From positions 102,167 through 166,166 of the forward strand of contig CAVVAX010000014.1 of the NCBI GenBank assembly GCA_963746275.1: a stretch of DNA of 64,000 nucleotides, given 5' to 3'. The notes under the pieces were generated by a model. That model was not told the DNA's origin. It saw nothing but the letters and a program-made list of their open reading frames with translations, and did no database searches. Shown in pieces: positions 47,528-56,114 of this stretch. This DNA comes from JAEULH01 sp963746275 (GTDB lineage Bacteria; Pseudomonadota; Alphaproteobacteria; Rhodospirillales; Defluviicoccaceae). The stretch's first letter is position 1, and each line of letters starts with the position of its first letter. Position numbers and translations under genes: made by a program.

Positions 47528-48403
47528 CTAGCCGCCCATCGCCTTCACCATCGTGCTGCCAATCGCCGACGGCGATGGCGAGACGTGGATGCCCGCGCTT
47601 TTAAAGGCTTCGATCTTATCTCCCGCCGTTCCTTTTCCGCCAGAGATAATGGCGCCGGCATGGCCCATCCGCCGGCCGGGGGGCGCCGTGACGCCGGCGA
47701 TGAAGCCGACGACGGGCTTCTTGGTCTTCGACTGCTTGATGAAGTCGGCCGCTTCCTCCTCGGCCGAGCCGCCGATCTCGCCGATCATGACGATGCCCTG
47801 AGTGGCATCGTCGGCCAGGAACATCTCCAGGCAATCGACGAAGTTGGTGCCGTTGACCGGGTCGCCGCCGATGCCGATGCAGGTGGTCTGGCCCATCCCG
47901 GTCGCGGTCGTCTGGGCCACCGCCTCGTAGGTGAGCGTGCCCGACCGTGAGACGACGCCGATCTTGCCCGGCGTGTGGATGTGCCCTGGCATGATGCCGA
48001 TCTTGCACTGCCCGGGGGTGATGACGCCGGGGCAGTTGGGCCCGACCAGGCGTGAGCCGGAGTTCTGCAGGGCGCGCTTGACCCGCAGCATGTCCATCAC
48101 CGGGATGCCCTCGGTGATGCAGACGACCAGCGGGATTTCGGCGTCGATCGCCTCCAGCATGGCGTCGCCGGCGAACGGCGGCGGCACGTAGATCGCGGTC
48201 GCGGTGGCGCCCGTCGCCTTCACCGCCTGCTCGACGGTGTCGAACACGGGCAGATCGAGATGCTTGGTTCCGCCCTTGCCGGGGGTGACGCCGCCGACCA
48301 TGCGGGTGCCGTAGGCGATCGCCTGCTCGGAGTGGAACGTCCCCTGCGCGCCGGTGAAGCCTTGGCAGATGACCTTGGTCTCGGAACTGACGAGCACGGA
48401 CAT
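47528..48403 (-). CDS. sucD: Succinate-CoA ligase, alpha subunit
   Basis: 291 residues. CoA-binding Rossmann part: VICQGFTGAQGTFHSEQAIA, GGVTPGKGGTKHLDLPVFDT, ATAIYVPPPFAGDAMLEAID; ligase part with VGPNCPGVITPGQCKIGIMP, IGIGGDPVNGTNFVDCLEMF and the phospho-histidine in GRRMGHAGAIISGGKG. Works with SucC to form ATP or GTP from succinyl-CoA. Start ATG 48403 shares its A with the sucC stop (TGATG), so translation is coupled. Confidence 0.97.
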   Translation of the reverse strand: MSVLVSSETKVICQGFTGAQGTFHSEQAIAYGTRMVGGVTPGKGGTKHLDLPVFDTVEQAVKATGATATAIYVPPPFAGDAMLEAIDAEIPLVVCITEGIPVMDMLRVKRALQNSGSRLVGPNCPGVITPGQCKIGIMPGHIHTPGKIGVVSRSGTLTYEAVAQTTATGMGQTTCIGIGGDPVNGTNFVDCLEMFLADDATQGIVMIGEIGGSAEEEAADFIKQSKTKKPVVGFIAGVTAPPGRRMGHAGAIISGGKGTAGDKIEAFKSAGIHVSPSPSAIGSTMVKAMGG

Positions 48404-49572
48404 CACGCGGCCTCCTTCACGGCTTTGACGATTTTCTCGGCCGCGTTGCCCAAGTCGTCGGCGGAGATGATGGGCAGGTTGGACTGGCTCAGGATCTGCT
48501 TGCCGAGGTCGACGTTGGTCCCCTCGAGGCGAACCACCAGCGGCACGTTGAGGCTGACCTCGCGGGCGGCGGCGACGACGCCTTCGGCGATGACGTCGCA
48601 GCGCATGATGCCGCCGAAGATGTTCACCAAGATCCCCTCGACGTTCGGATCGCGGAGGATGATCTTGAACGCCTCGGTCACCCGGTCCTTGGTGGCGCCG
48701 CCGCCGACGTCGAGGAAGTTGGCCGGCTCGCCGCCGTAGAGCTTGATGATGTCCATGGTCGCCATGGCGAGGCCGGCGCCGTTGACCATGCAGCCGATCT
48801 GGCCGTCGAGCTTGATGTAGTTGAGGTCGTGGCGGGCGGCCTCGAGCTCGGCCGGATCCTCTTCCGACTCGTCGCGGAGCTCCTGCACCTCCTTGTGGCG
48901 GAACAGCGCGTTGTCGTCGAAGTTCATCTTCGCGTCCAGCGCGATGACGTCGCCCGCGCCGGTGACCACCAGCGGGTTGATCTCGACCAGGCTGGCGTCG
49001 AGGTCGACGAAGGCGTTGTACATGCCGAGGACGAACTTCACGCAGGAGCCGACCTGCTTGCCTTCCAGCCCGAGGCCGAAGGCGACCTTGCGGGCGTGGA
49101 ACGGCTGGATCCCGGTCGCCGGGTCGATGGCGATCTTGTGGATCTTCTCCGGCGTCTTGGCGGCCACCTCCTCGATGTCCATGCCGCCCTCGGTCGAAGC
49201 CATGATCGTGATCCGCGAGGTGGCCCGGTCGATCAGCATGCTCATGTAGAGCTCGCGCTTGATGTCGCAGCCTTCCTCGACGTAGATCCGCTTCACTTCC
49301 TTGCCGGCCGGACCGGTCTGGTGCGTCACCAGGGTCATGCCCAGCATCTTCTCCGCGGTCGACCAGACGTCGTCGAGGGACTTGACCACCTTGACGCCGC
49401 CGCCCTTGCCGCGGCCGCCGGCGTGGATCTGCGCCTTCACCACCCAAACCGGGCCGCCGAGCTGCTTGGCAACGTCCTGCGCTTCCGGCGCGGTGTAAGC
49501 GACACCGCCCCTGGGCACCGCGACGCCGTACTTGGCCATGAGCTGCTTGGCTTGGTATTCGTGAATATTCAT
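48403..49572 (-). CDS. sucC: Succinate-CoA ligase, beta subunit
   Basis: 389 residues: MNIHEYQAKQLMAKYGVAVP, ATP-grasp motifs VWVVKAQIHAGGRGKGGGVK and EEGCDIKRELYMSMLIDRAT, metal site LVEINPLVVTGAGDVIALDA, nucleotide block GLAMATMDIIKLYGGEPANF, LDVGGGATKDRVTEAFKIIL and FGGIMRCDVIAEGVV. ATG 49572 gives the canonical MNIHEYQ start; the frame extends 16 codons upstream without similarity. Preceded by mdh with a 92-base gap. Confidence 0.97.
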   Translation of the reverse strand: MNIHEYQAKQLMAKYGVAVPRGGVAYTAPEAQDVAKQLGGPVWVVKAQIHAGGRGKGGGVKVVKSLDDVWSTAEKMLGMTLVTHQTGPAGKEVKRIYVEEGCDIKRELYMSMLIDRATSRITIMASTEGGMDIEEVAAKTPEKIHKIAIDPATGIQPFHARKVAFGLGLEGKQVGSCVKFVLGMYNAFVDLDASLVEINPLVVTGAGDVIALDAKMNFDDNALFRHKEVQELRDESEEDPAELEAARHDLNYIKLDGQIGCMVNGAGLAMATMDIIKLYGGEPANFLDVGGGATKDRVTEAFKIILRDPNVEGILVNIFGGIMRCDVIAEGVVAAAREVSLNVPLVVRLEGTNVDLGKQILSQSNLPIISADDLGNAAEKIVKAVKEAA

Positions 49573-49664
49573 CCCGTCCTCACTTGTTCTTGTGCCTTTT
49601 ATTGTGCTGGACGGCCGCACTACCGGCGAGCCGGTGGCGCCGTCCGCGGCGAGGCGCCGGGGCG

Positions 49665-50615
49665 CTACATCAGGCCCTTGGCGACGTCAATCAGGGTGGT
49701 CACGGACTTGACCGAGTGGTCGAACATGCCCTTCTCGTCGGCCGAAAGCTCGATCTCGACCACCTTCTCGACGCCGCCCTCGCCGATGACCACCGGCACG
49801 CCGACGTAGGTTCCCTTCAGCCCGTAGACGCCGTCGCAGTAGGCGGCGCAGGCCAGAAGCCGCTTCTTGTCCTTGAGGTAGGCCTCGGCCATGGCGATGG
49901 CCGACGTCGCCGGCGCATAGAAGGCCGAGCCGGTCTTGAGCAGGCCGACGATCTCGGCGCCGCCGTCGCGGGTGCGCTGGACGATCTGGTCGAGCTTCTC
50001 CTGGCTCGTCCAGCCCATCTTCACCAGGTCGGGGAGCGGAATGCCGGCCACCGTGGAGTAGCGGACCAACGGCACCATGGTGTCGCCGTGGCCACCGAGC
50101 ACGAAGGCGGTAACGTCCTGGACCGAGACGTTGAACTCCTGGGAGAGGAAGTAGCGGAAGCGGGCGGAGTCGAGCACGCCGGCCATGCCGACGACCATGT
50201 TGTGCGGCTGGCCGGTGATCTCGCGCAGCACCCAGACCATGACGTCGAGGGGGTTGGTGACGCAGATCACGAAGGCGCCGGGGCAGTGGGTCTTGATGCC
50301 TTCGCCGACCGCCTTCATCACCTTGACGTTGATGCCGATCAGGTCGTCGCGGCTCATGCCGGGCTTGCGCGCGACGCCGGCGGTGACGATGACCACGTCG
50401 GCGCCGGCGATGCCGGAGTAGTCGTTGGTGCCCTGCAGCGAGACGCTGACGCCTTCAACGGGGGTCGATTGGCAGAGGTCGAGGGACTTGCCCTGCGGCA
50501 GGCCCTCGACGATGTCGAAGAGCACGACGTCGCCGAGCTCCTTCATAGCGACGAGATGAGCAAGCGTACCGCCGATGTTGCCGCCGCCGATAAGCGCGAT
50601 TTTCTTGCGTGCCAT
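49665..50615 (-). CDS. mdh: Malate dehydrogenase (LDH-like type)
   Basis: NAD-dependent malate/oxaloacetate interconversion. 316 residues: KIALIGGGNIGGTLAHLVAM (nucleotide site), VVLFDIVEGLPQGKSLDL with the NAD-specific Asp, ADVVIVTAGVARKPGMSRDD with the substrate arginine region, FVICVTNPLDVMVWVLREIT, and catalytic histidine in FVLGGHGDTMVPLVRYSTVA. First enzyme gene of the mdh-sucCDAB-lpd block, which gives the cell the oxidative half of the TCA cycle in one transcriptional direction. Upstream 153 bases separate it from a small hypothetical gene. Confidence 0.97.
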   Translation of the reverse strand: MARKKIALIGGGNIGGTLAHLVAMKELGDVVLFDIVEGLPQGKSLDLCQSTPVEGVSVSLQGTNDYSGIAGADVVIVTAGVARKPGMSRDDLIGINVKVMKAVGEGIKTHCPGAFVICVTNPLDVMVWVLREITGQPHNMVVGMAGVLDSARFRYFLSQEFNVSVQDVTAFVLGGHGDTMVPLVRYSTVAGIPLPDLVKMGWTSQEKLDQIVQRTRDGGAEIVGLLKTGSAFYAPATSAIAMAEAYLKDKKRLLACAAYCDGVYGLKGTYVGVPVVIGEGGVEKVVEIELSADEKGMFDHSVKSVTTLIDVAKGLM

Positions 50616-50747
50616 GTGACCACCCCTCGGAGATGTTGGAGCGAAGGCAGCCCGCGGGACGGACTGCTGCAGTCGCGAATTTTGCCGGTGTTACTAACGT
50701 GAATTGACAACCGGCACAAGCGAAAGGCCGGCCGGCTATAGGGTTAT

Positions 50748-50762
50748 ACGCGCCTGGCGCGT
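50748..50762 (-). terminator. Short hairpin after the small gene at 50769
   Basis: ACGCGC-CTG-GCGCGT forms a 6-base stem with a 3-base loop just beyond the stop of the 71-residue gene. On the minus strand ATAACCC follows rather than a run of T, so it is a weak terminator candidate. Confidence 0.3.
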
Positions 50763-50768
50763 TGGTGC

Positions 50769-50984
50769 TTAGCGATCGGCGTCGGCGGCGAGGTGGCCGA
50801 CGCAGCAGACCATGTCGCCGAGCACGCCTTCCACCGTCCGGATCGCCTCGTCGCGGCTGGGATAGGCGCCGCAGCTTCCGCCGTCGAAGCCGAAGGGAAG
50901 CGCTTCCCAGCCATCGTCGCCGGCAGCGACCACGGCGCTGCCGTTGTCCGCCGTGCTCATGATCTGTGAGTGCGTCCAGTTCAT
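50769..50984 (-). CDS. Small acidic hypothetical protein
   Basis: 71 residues: MNWTHSQIMSTADNGSAVVA, AGDDGWEALPFGFDGGSCGA, YPSRDEAIRTVEGVLGDMVC, CVGHLAADADR. Not recognised. The frame has a plausible purine-rich ribosome binding site (AGGGAGACGG) upstream and no better frame opposite; an internal ATG at MSTADNG is an alternative start. The YPSRDEAIRTVEGVL stretch resembles the repeat-like helix of DUF2188-type small proteins, but I cannot support an assignment. It lies between zapE and mdh on their strand. Confidence 0.5.
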   Translation of the reverse strand: MNWTHSQIMSTADNGSAVVAAGDDGWEALPFGFDGGSCGAYPSRDEAIRTVEGVLGDMVCCVGHLAADADR

Positions 50985-51038
50985 CGTCCGTCTCCCTCTC
51001 GGTCTTTACTCGTCGTTGCGTCCCAATTTTCTCGCCCT

Positions 51039-51126
51039 GTCATTGCGAGGAGGCGAGCGACGACGCGGCAATCCAGAGCTTTGCACTGCTGGATCGCCAC
51101 ACCGCTTCGCGGCTCGCGATGACGAG
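51039..51126. repeat. Dispersed palindromic element (CATTGCGAGG type)
   Basis: TGTCATTGCGAGGAGGCGAG, GCGGCAATCCAG at one side and CTGGATCGCCACACCGCTTC, GGCTCGCGATGACGAG at the other make a long imperfect inverted repeat around a short centre. Its reverse complement is recognisable at about 5041-5128. Lies upstream of the 71-residue gene and downstream of zapE. Confidence 0.8.
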
Positions 51127-51182
51127 TTTAATCGGCGAGCACGTGCCCCCGTCGGCAAGAAAATGGGGATGCGGGGCCGGCT

Positions 51183-52352
51183 TCAGGAGAGGTGGGCGGC
51201 GCCGAGATAGCCTTCGCTCTGCATCTCGTGCAGACGCGAAATGGTGCGCTCGAACTCGAAGGCGCCGTCGCCCTCGGTGTAGAGGTCCTCGGCCGGACGT
51301 TCCGCCGAGCAGATCAGCTTCACCTTGTGCTCATAGAGCGCATCAACCAGCGTCACGAACCTCTTGGCCTCGTTGCGCATTTGGGCGTCCATCTTCGGGA
51401 TGCGCGACAGGAACAGCACATCGAAACGTTGGGCGATGGCGAGGTAATCAGCGGCGCCCAGGGGCTTGGCGCAGAGGTCGGAGAAGGTGGCATAGGCGCA
51501 GTCGTCGGACGCCATCGGGATCTCCAGCCTCCGGCCGTTGACCTCGAGCGTCTCGCCGCCGGCGTCGGCGTTGCGGGTCAGCCTGCCGAAATACGCACGC
51601 AGCCTGGCTTCGCTGCCCTGATCGAGCGGCGTCATGTAGACGTTCATCGAGCGCATCGCCCGCAGCCGGTAGTCGGTCGACGAGTTGAGGTGGAGCACGT
51701 CGAGGCGCTGCTCGAACAGCTCGATGAACGGGAGGAAGAGCTCGCGCTGCAGCCCGTTCTTGTAGAGGTCGCGGGGCGGCCGGTTGGAGGTGGCGATGAC
51801 GACGACCCCGGCCTCGAACAGTGCCGAGAACAACCGTCCGAGGATCATCGCGTCGGCGATGTCGAGGACCTGGAGCTCGTCGAAGCAAAGTAGGTGCGCT
51901 TCCGCGGCAATCCGCGCCGCCACCTCGCCGACCAGGTCGTCATCGGCGGGCCGGCGTCCGCGCGCGGACGCCCGGCCCTTGCCCTGAGCCTCCTTCTGCA
52001 GCAGCCGCAGCGCCTTGAAGGCCCCGTGCACCTCCTGCATGAAGGCGTGGAAGTGGACCCGGCGCTTCTTCTCCACCGGGGCGCTGCGGAAGAACAGGTC
52101 CATCAGCATGGATTTGCCACGGCCGACGCCGCCGTAGATGTAGAGACCCTGCGGCGGCTCGGCCCGGCGGCGAGCGAGCCCAAACCGCTCCTTCCAGCTC
52201 GTTCGCCCGCGCGCGCCCGGCTCGGCGCGATAGCCGGCCAGCGCGTGATGCAGGCTCTCCAGCTTCTCGGCGGCCAGCTCCTGCGCCGGGTCGGGGCGGA
52301 GGTCGCCGGACCGCAGCCGGGCCCGGTACTGGGCCAGGGGTCCGTCGGTCAT
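51183..52352 (-). CDS. zapE: ZapE/AFG1-like cell division ATPase
   Basis: 389 residues. Walker A GLYIYGGVGRGKSMLMDLFF, then FHAFMQEVHGAFKALR, Walker B HLLCFDELQVLDIADAMILG and sensor ATSNRPPRDLYKNGLQRELF, all typical of the AFG1/ZapE family; E. coli ZapE associates with the Z ring and mitochondrial AFG1 with respiratory-chain quality control. ATG 52352 gives the usual start MTDGPLAQYRARL. The position upstream of mdh and sucCD is conserved in alphaproteobacteria. Divergent from the hydroxylase gene with 77 bases between. Confidence 0.93.
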   Translation of the reverse strand: MTDGPLAQYRARLRSGDLRPDPAQELAAEKLESLHHALAGYRAEPGARGRTSWKERFGLARRRAEPPQGLYIYGGVGRGKSMLMDLFFRSAPVEKKRRVHFHAFMQEVHGAFKALRLLQKEAQGKGRASARGRRPADDDLVGEVAARIAAEAHLLCFDELQVLDIADAMILGRLFSALFEAGVVVIATSNRPPRDLYKNGLQRELFLPFIELFEQRLDVLHLNSSTDYRLRAMRSMNVYMTPLDQGSEARLRAYFGRLTRNADAGGETLEVNGRRLEIPMASDDCAYATFSDLCAKPLGAADYLAIAQRFDVLFLSRIPKMDAQMRNEAKRFVTLVDALYEHKVKLICSAERPAEDLYTEGDGAFEFERTISRLHEMQSEGYLGAAHLS

Positions 52353-52429
52353 GATCGTGCCGTGGTAATTTTGCGGCCGCAAACCACGTTAGGTTCGGGC
52401 GAAGGGCTTGTAAAGCAACACGACCGGCG

Positions 52430-53245
52430 ATGGAAAGCTATGTTCTGAGCCACGAGATGGCCCTGCGCTTGGCGGGGTTTGCCGCCGTGCTGGCAGCGAT
52501 GATGTCCTGGGAGGCGTGGCGCCCGCGACGGCGCGCGTGCGCCACGGGTCGGTTCCAGCGCTGGGGCGCCAACCTCGGTCTCGTCGCGGTCGACGCCGCG
52601 ATGGTGCGGATGCTTTTCCCGTTGGCCGCCGTCGGCGCATCGCTGACCGCGGAACGGTACGGCTGGGGCCTGCTCAACGCTGTCGAGGCGCCGGACTGGC
52701 TCGCTGTGCTCGTCGCCCTCGTCATCCTCGACCTCGCCATCTATGCCCAGCATGTCGCCTTCCACAAGGTGCCGGTGCTGTGGCGGCTGCACCGGGTGCA
52801 CCACAGCGACGTTGATTTGGACGCGACCTCGGGGCTTCGCTTCCACCCGATCGAGATCGCCCTGTCGATGGCCTTCAAGGTCGCCCTGGTGATCGCGCTG
52901 GGCGCGCCGGCTGTGGCGGTGATCGTCTTCGAGATCGGCCTGAACGCGTTTGCCATGTTCAACCACGCCAACGTCTTCCTGCCCGCCCGGCTCGACCGGT
53001 GGCTGCGCCGGCTGATCGTCACCCCGGACATGCACCGGGTCCATCACTCGATCCACCGCGACGAAACCGACAGCAACTACGGCTTCAACCTGTCGCTGTG
53101 GGACCGGCTGTTTGGCACCTACAGGGCGCAGCCGCGCGATGGCCACGAGGACATGACCATCGGCCTCGATGTTTTCCGCGGGGCCGCGGATCGCGGGCTC
53201 TCCCGCCTGCTGCTGCAGCCGTTCCGTGCGCCGCCGCTCCGGTGA
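52430..53245 (+). CDS. Sterol desaturase/fatty acid hydroxylase family membrane protein
   Basis: 271 residues with several membrane helices and the di-iron histidine clusters QHVAFH (H108, H112), HRVHHSD (H121, H124, H125), then RFHPIEIALSMAF and a last HRVHHSIHRDETDSNYG near residue 205. This is the general sterol-desaturase superfamily form, whose bacterial members hydroxylate or desaturate lipids, carotenoids or hopanoids; the substrate is unknown. The end region NYGFNLSLWDRLFGTY is typical. It is the first gene of the lipid-rich part of the window and lies on the opposite strand to zapE. Confidence 0.88.
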   Translation: MESYVLSHEMALRLAGFAAVLAAMMSWEAWRPRRRACATGRFQRWGANLGLVAVDAAMVRMLFPLAAVGASLTAERYGWGLLNAVEAPDWLAVLVALVILDLAIYAQHVAFHKVPVLWRLHRVHHSDVDLDATSGLRFHPIEIALSMAFKVALVIALGAPAVAVIVFEIGLNAFAMFNHANVFLPARLDRWLRRLIVTPDMHRVHHSIHRDETDSNYGFNLSLWDRLFGTYRAQPRDGHEDMTIGLDVFRGAADRGLSRLLLQPFRAPPLR

Positions 53246-53412
53246 CAGCAGGCGCCGGGGGAGCCCCTCCGCAGGTAGTTTGATCTGCCCGATGGCGCAG
53301 GGAAACGGTCCCCGCTTTTGTTGTTGCCCTGCTTTTGTTGTTGTACGGGATGGCCGATTGCGCCGTCAGTAGACGAGGCAGGCGCGGTCTGCCAAGCCTG
53401 GGGACGGACCGG

Positions 53413-54174
53413 ATGCTTCCAACAATTCCGCTATGGGCGGAGGCCGCGCTCTGGGGCCTCCTCGGTGGCTCGGCGCTCCTGATCGGCGCCGGCATCGGCT
53501 ATTTTGCCCGGCTGCCGCGGCGCCTGGTCGCAGCCGTGATGGCGTTCGGCAGCGGCGTGCTGATCTCGGCACTGGCCTTCGAGCTGATGGACGAGGCATA
53601 CAGCCGCGGCGGCTTCCTCTCCACCGGCGCGGGCTTCATCGCCGGCGCGGCGGTCTACACCGGGGCGAACTGGATCGTCTCGCATCGGGGCGCGCGTCAC
53701 CGCAAGCGCTCCGGGGATCAGCAGCCGACCAAGGACGAAGGCGGCGGGCTGGCGATCGCCATCGGCGCCTTGCTGGACGGCATCCCGGAGTTGATCGTGA
53801 TCGGCGTCTCCCTGATCGCCGGCGGCGCGGTCAGCCTGGTCACCGTCGCCGCGGTCTTCATCTCGAACGTGCCGGAGGGGCTATCCAGCTCCGCGGGAAT
53901 GCGCAACGCCGGCCGCTCCGGTCTCTACGTCTTCGGCTTGTGGGGCGGCATCGCCCTGGTATCGGGCGCGGCGTCGCTGATCGGCTACACCGTGTTCAGC
54001 GACGTCCCGGCCGGCGTCATCGCCGCCGCCATGGCGGTCGCGGCCGGCGCCATCCTGGCGATGCTGGTGGACACGATGATTCCCGAAGCCTTCGAGGTCG
54101 CCCATGACTTCGCCGGCCTGATCACCGTGGCCGGTTTCTTCACCGCCTTCACCCTCAGCAAGCTTTCCGGGTAA
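53413..54174 (+). CDS. ZIP family metal transporter
   Basis: 253 residues with about eight hydrophobic helices. The ZIP core is seen as GLAIAIGALLDGIPELIVIG and TVAAVFISNVPEGLSSSAGM; in the usual ZIP motif HNxPEG the histidine is replaced by Ser-Asn here, so the metal preference may differ. A charged loop with GARHRKRSGDQQPTKDEGGG separates helices 3 and 4. ATG 53413 follows the direct repeat GCTTTTGTTGTTG (53314-53326 and 53331-53343); earlier in-frame starts give no similarity. Convergent with the Tam41-like gene. Confidence 0.8.
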   Translation: MLPTIPLWAEAALWGLLGGSALLIGAGIGYFARLPRRLVAAVMAFGSGVLISALAFELMDEAYSRGGFLSTGAGFIAGAAVYTGANWIVSHRGARHRKRSGDQQPTKDEGGGLAIAIGALLDGIPELIVIGVSLIAGGAVSLVTVAAVFISNVPEGLSSSAGMRNAGRSGLYVFGLWGGIALVSGAASLIGYTVFSDVPAGVIAAAMAVAAGAILAMLVDTMIPEAFEVAHDFAGLITVAGFFTAFTLSKLSG

Positions 54175-54175
54175 G

Positions 54176-54190
54176 CGGCCGAAGCGGCCG
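54176..54190. terminator. Bidirectional hairpin between convergent genes
   Basis: CGGCCG-AAG-CGGCCG at 54176-54190 makes a 6-base GC stem directly after the ZIP stop and just before the end of the opposite gene. It is followed on the plus strand by ATTTC only, so intrinsic strength is doubtful. Confidence 0.45.
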
Positions 54191-54193
54191 ATT

Positions 54194-55093
54194 TCAGCGG
54201 AAGGCGCCCTGGCGGTAGAGGCGCCAGGCCAAGCCGCCAGAGGCCAGGATCGGATGGCGGCGCTGCCAGCCGGTGAGGATGACGGGCACGCCTGAGTGCT
54301 GTTCGATCTTCGCGGCGAGGTAGGTCGCGCCGTCCTGGAACGTGAACGCCGCCTTCACGAGCCGCAGCACGGACAGCGCCTTGCCCAGGATCCGCCGCCT
54401 CTGCCAGCGGCGCAGCGCCGCCGACCTGTCCGAGCCGCTGCCCGCCGCGGGACCCAGCACGCCGGCGATGGCATCATACCGGGAGGCATGCGCGCGGTAG
54501 AGCTCGCGCGCCCGCTCCGGCCGCTCGGCGCGAAGTTCGGTCCGGTAGGTCTCGGAGAAGGCGCGCACCCAGCGCGTCTCCGCCGGCTCCCCAGGGTCCG
54601 TCAGCGGCCAAGCCTCGCCCGTCAGCGTCAGGATGGCTTGCGCGAGCGCGCTGTGCACCCGCTCCGCCACCGCGGCGTCCCGCGCCCACACCAGCGTCGT
54701 CGGCTGGGCGAAGCGGGCCCAGAAGTACGGGTGCAGCGTCCCCGGCCCGACCAGCCTTTCGAGCTGGGTGAGATCGACCATGGCGTACTTGCTGCGCACC
54801 TTCGTTCCGGCGACGTCGGTCTCGAGGTAGTAGACGTTCGGCGGCAGCAGCCGGTTGGCGAGGCTCAGCCAGCGACCTTGGCCGACGGCGCCGTAGCCGT
54901 GCACCAGCAGGTAGAGGTCGACCATCTTCGAGGCGTCGTCGCGTTCGCGCAGGGCGCTGCCGTAGGCGAGGACGGCCACAACCCCGGCGCCGTGCCGTGC
55001 CCGCGCGGCCTCGGCAATGGCCGCCACCCGCTCCGGTACCGGCGCTGCACCGTCGGCCCTGACGATGTCGAGGAGCCTGTCCAGCGCGCCCAT
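54194..55093 (-). CDS. Nucleotidyltransferase-like protein resembling Tam41 (candidate CDP-lipid synthase)
   Basis: 299 residues. The pattern VVAVLAYGSALRERDDASKM, VDLYLLVHGYG (G45-S46, D59) is a GS...D nucleotidyltransferase site; then NRLLPPNVYYLETDVAG, KVRSKYAMVDLTQLERLV and TLHPYFWARFAQPTTLVWAR follow the order of motifs in mitochondrial Tam41, which makes CDP-diacylglycerol from phosphatidic acid. The match is from memory and by motif order, not alignment. It starts 4 bases after the lipid kinase stop, so kinase and cytidylyltransferase could act in sequence on a lipid. No signal peptide or clear membrane helix. Confidence 0.6.
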   Translation of the reverse strand: MGALDRLLDIVRADGAAPVPERVAAIAEAARARHGAGVVAVLAYGSALRERDDASKMVDLYLLVHGYGAVGQGRWLSLANRLLPPNVYYLETDVAGTKVRSKYAMVDLTQLERLVGPGTLHPYFWARFAQPTTLVWARDAAVAERVHSALAQAILTLTGEAWPLTDPGEPAETRWVRAFSETYRTELRAERPERARELYRAHASRYDAIAGVLGPAAGSGSDRSAALRRWQRRRILGKALSVLRLVKAAFTFQDGATYLAAKIEQHSGVPVILTGWQRRHPILASGGLAWRLYRQGAFR

Positions 55094-55097
55094 GAGC

Positions 55098-56057
55098 TCA
55101 AAACTTCACGAAGGCGACGCGGTCCTCGGCGGTGATGACCAGCGGCCGGGCGCGCTCGGCGGTGAAGAACTGGCCGTCGAGGGTAAAGGGGCCGTCCATG
55201 GCGAGGCTGACGCGGTGCACGCCGCGGCTGCGGAAGCTGTCGCCCCGCACCGACCTGTCGGAGCGGCCGTAGAGCACGTTCGGCGCATTCAGCAGCAGCC
55301 GGTGGACGGGGTAGGCGATCTCGGTGTAGCGCACCGGCCCGCCGCCGGTGTTCCAGAAGGGCCGCGAGCCGAGGATCAGCCGGTCGAGCGTCGTTGCCAG
55401 GAGCAGCAGCCGGCGGCCCGGGGCGGCGGGCGCGTCATCGAGTGCCACGTCGAGCTCGGCGCCGAGATCATGACGGCCGCCTTCGCCGGAGACCGCCCAA
55501 CGGCCCAGCATCTTCAAGAGCGTCGCCCAGTTCGCCCAGGTGGCGGAGAGGCCGCGGCTGTGCATCTCGCTCTTGCACAGCCGGATCGCCTCGACGATCC
55601 CGGCGGCGCCGAAGAACATCGCCCGCTGCGGCGGTTCGTCGACGATGTTCTCCAGGCGAAGGACGTTCCGGCGGATGAGGTGCCTGTCGATCGCCTCCGT
55701 TTCGACGAGTGCTTTGAGCCGGCGCAGGACGGCGGGCGCCTTGCCCCGCGGCGCCACGTCGGCGCCGGTCATGTTGGCCATGCCGCCCATGAGCACGCAC
55801 ACCGGCGGGATCTCGGCGAACGGCCGCTGCTCCAGCAGCACCGTTAGGACCGCGTGGATGGTCCCGTCGCCGCTGTTGATGGCGATCACCCGGACGTCAT
55901 CGGCGGCGAATGAGGCGAGAATGTCGACGAGGCCATCGACCGCGCAGATCTTCTCGTGGCGCACGCCGGCAAGCCCCGCCACCGTCCGGTCGACAGCTTC
56001 CATCCCGCGCTTGTTGCGCTCGCTGCAGACGTTGCTGATCAGGCCGATGCGGGTCAT
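55098..56057 (-). CDS. Diacylglycerol-kinase-fold lipid kinase
   Basis: 319 residues. The nucleotide motif is IAINSGDGTIHAVLTVLLEQ (residues 59-78; usual GGDGT as SGDGT), followed by the glycine-rich PPVCVLMGGMANMTGADVA in place of the usual PxGTxND. The C-terminal beta-sandwich of the YegS/DgkB fold follows (RAMFFGAAGIVEAIRLCKSE; LDRLILGSRPFWNTGGGPVR). Such kinases phosphorylate diacylglycerol or ceramide-like lipids; Caulobacter CpgB, a ceramide kinase, belongs to this broad family (recalled). Coupled to the Tam41-like gene by a 4-base gap; 57 bases downstream of lptG. Confidence 0.78.
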   Translation of the reverse strand: MTRIGLISNVCSERNKRGMEAVDRTVAGLAGVRHEKICAVDGLVDILASFAADDVRVIAINSGDGTIHAVLTVLLEQRPFAEIPPVCVLMGGMANMTGADVAPRGKAPAVLRRLKALVETEAIDRHLIRRNVLRLENIVDEPPQRAMFFGAAGIVEAIRLCKSEMHSRGLSATWANWATLLKMLGRWAVSGEGGRHDLGAELDVALDDAPAAPGRRLLLLATTLDRLILGSRPFWNTGGGPVRYTEIAYPVHRLLLNAPNVLYGRSDRSVRGDSFRSRGVHRVSLAMDGPFTLDGQFFTAERARPLVITAEDRVAFVKF

Positions 56058-56114
56058 GGCGGGGTCACAAGCTCCGTTGCGCTGCGCGCCTCTGCCGCCA
56101 GCCGGTTAAGCATC

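Noticed and set aside
53314..53343. GCTTTTGTTGTTG direct repeat as a regulatory tandem element
   Set aside because: Only two copies with a 17-base period and no known operator similarity; noted under the ZIP gene only.
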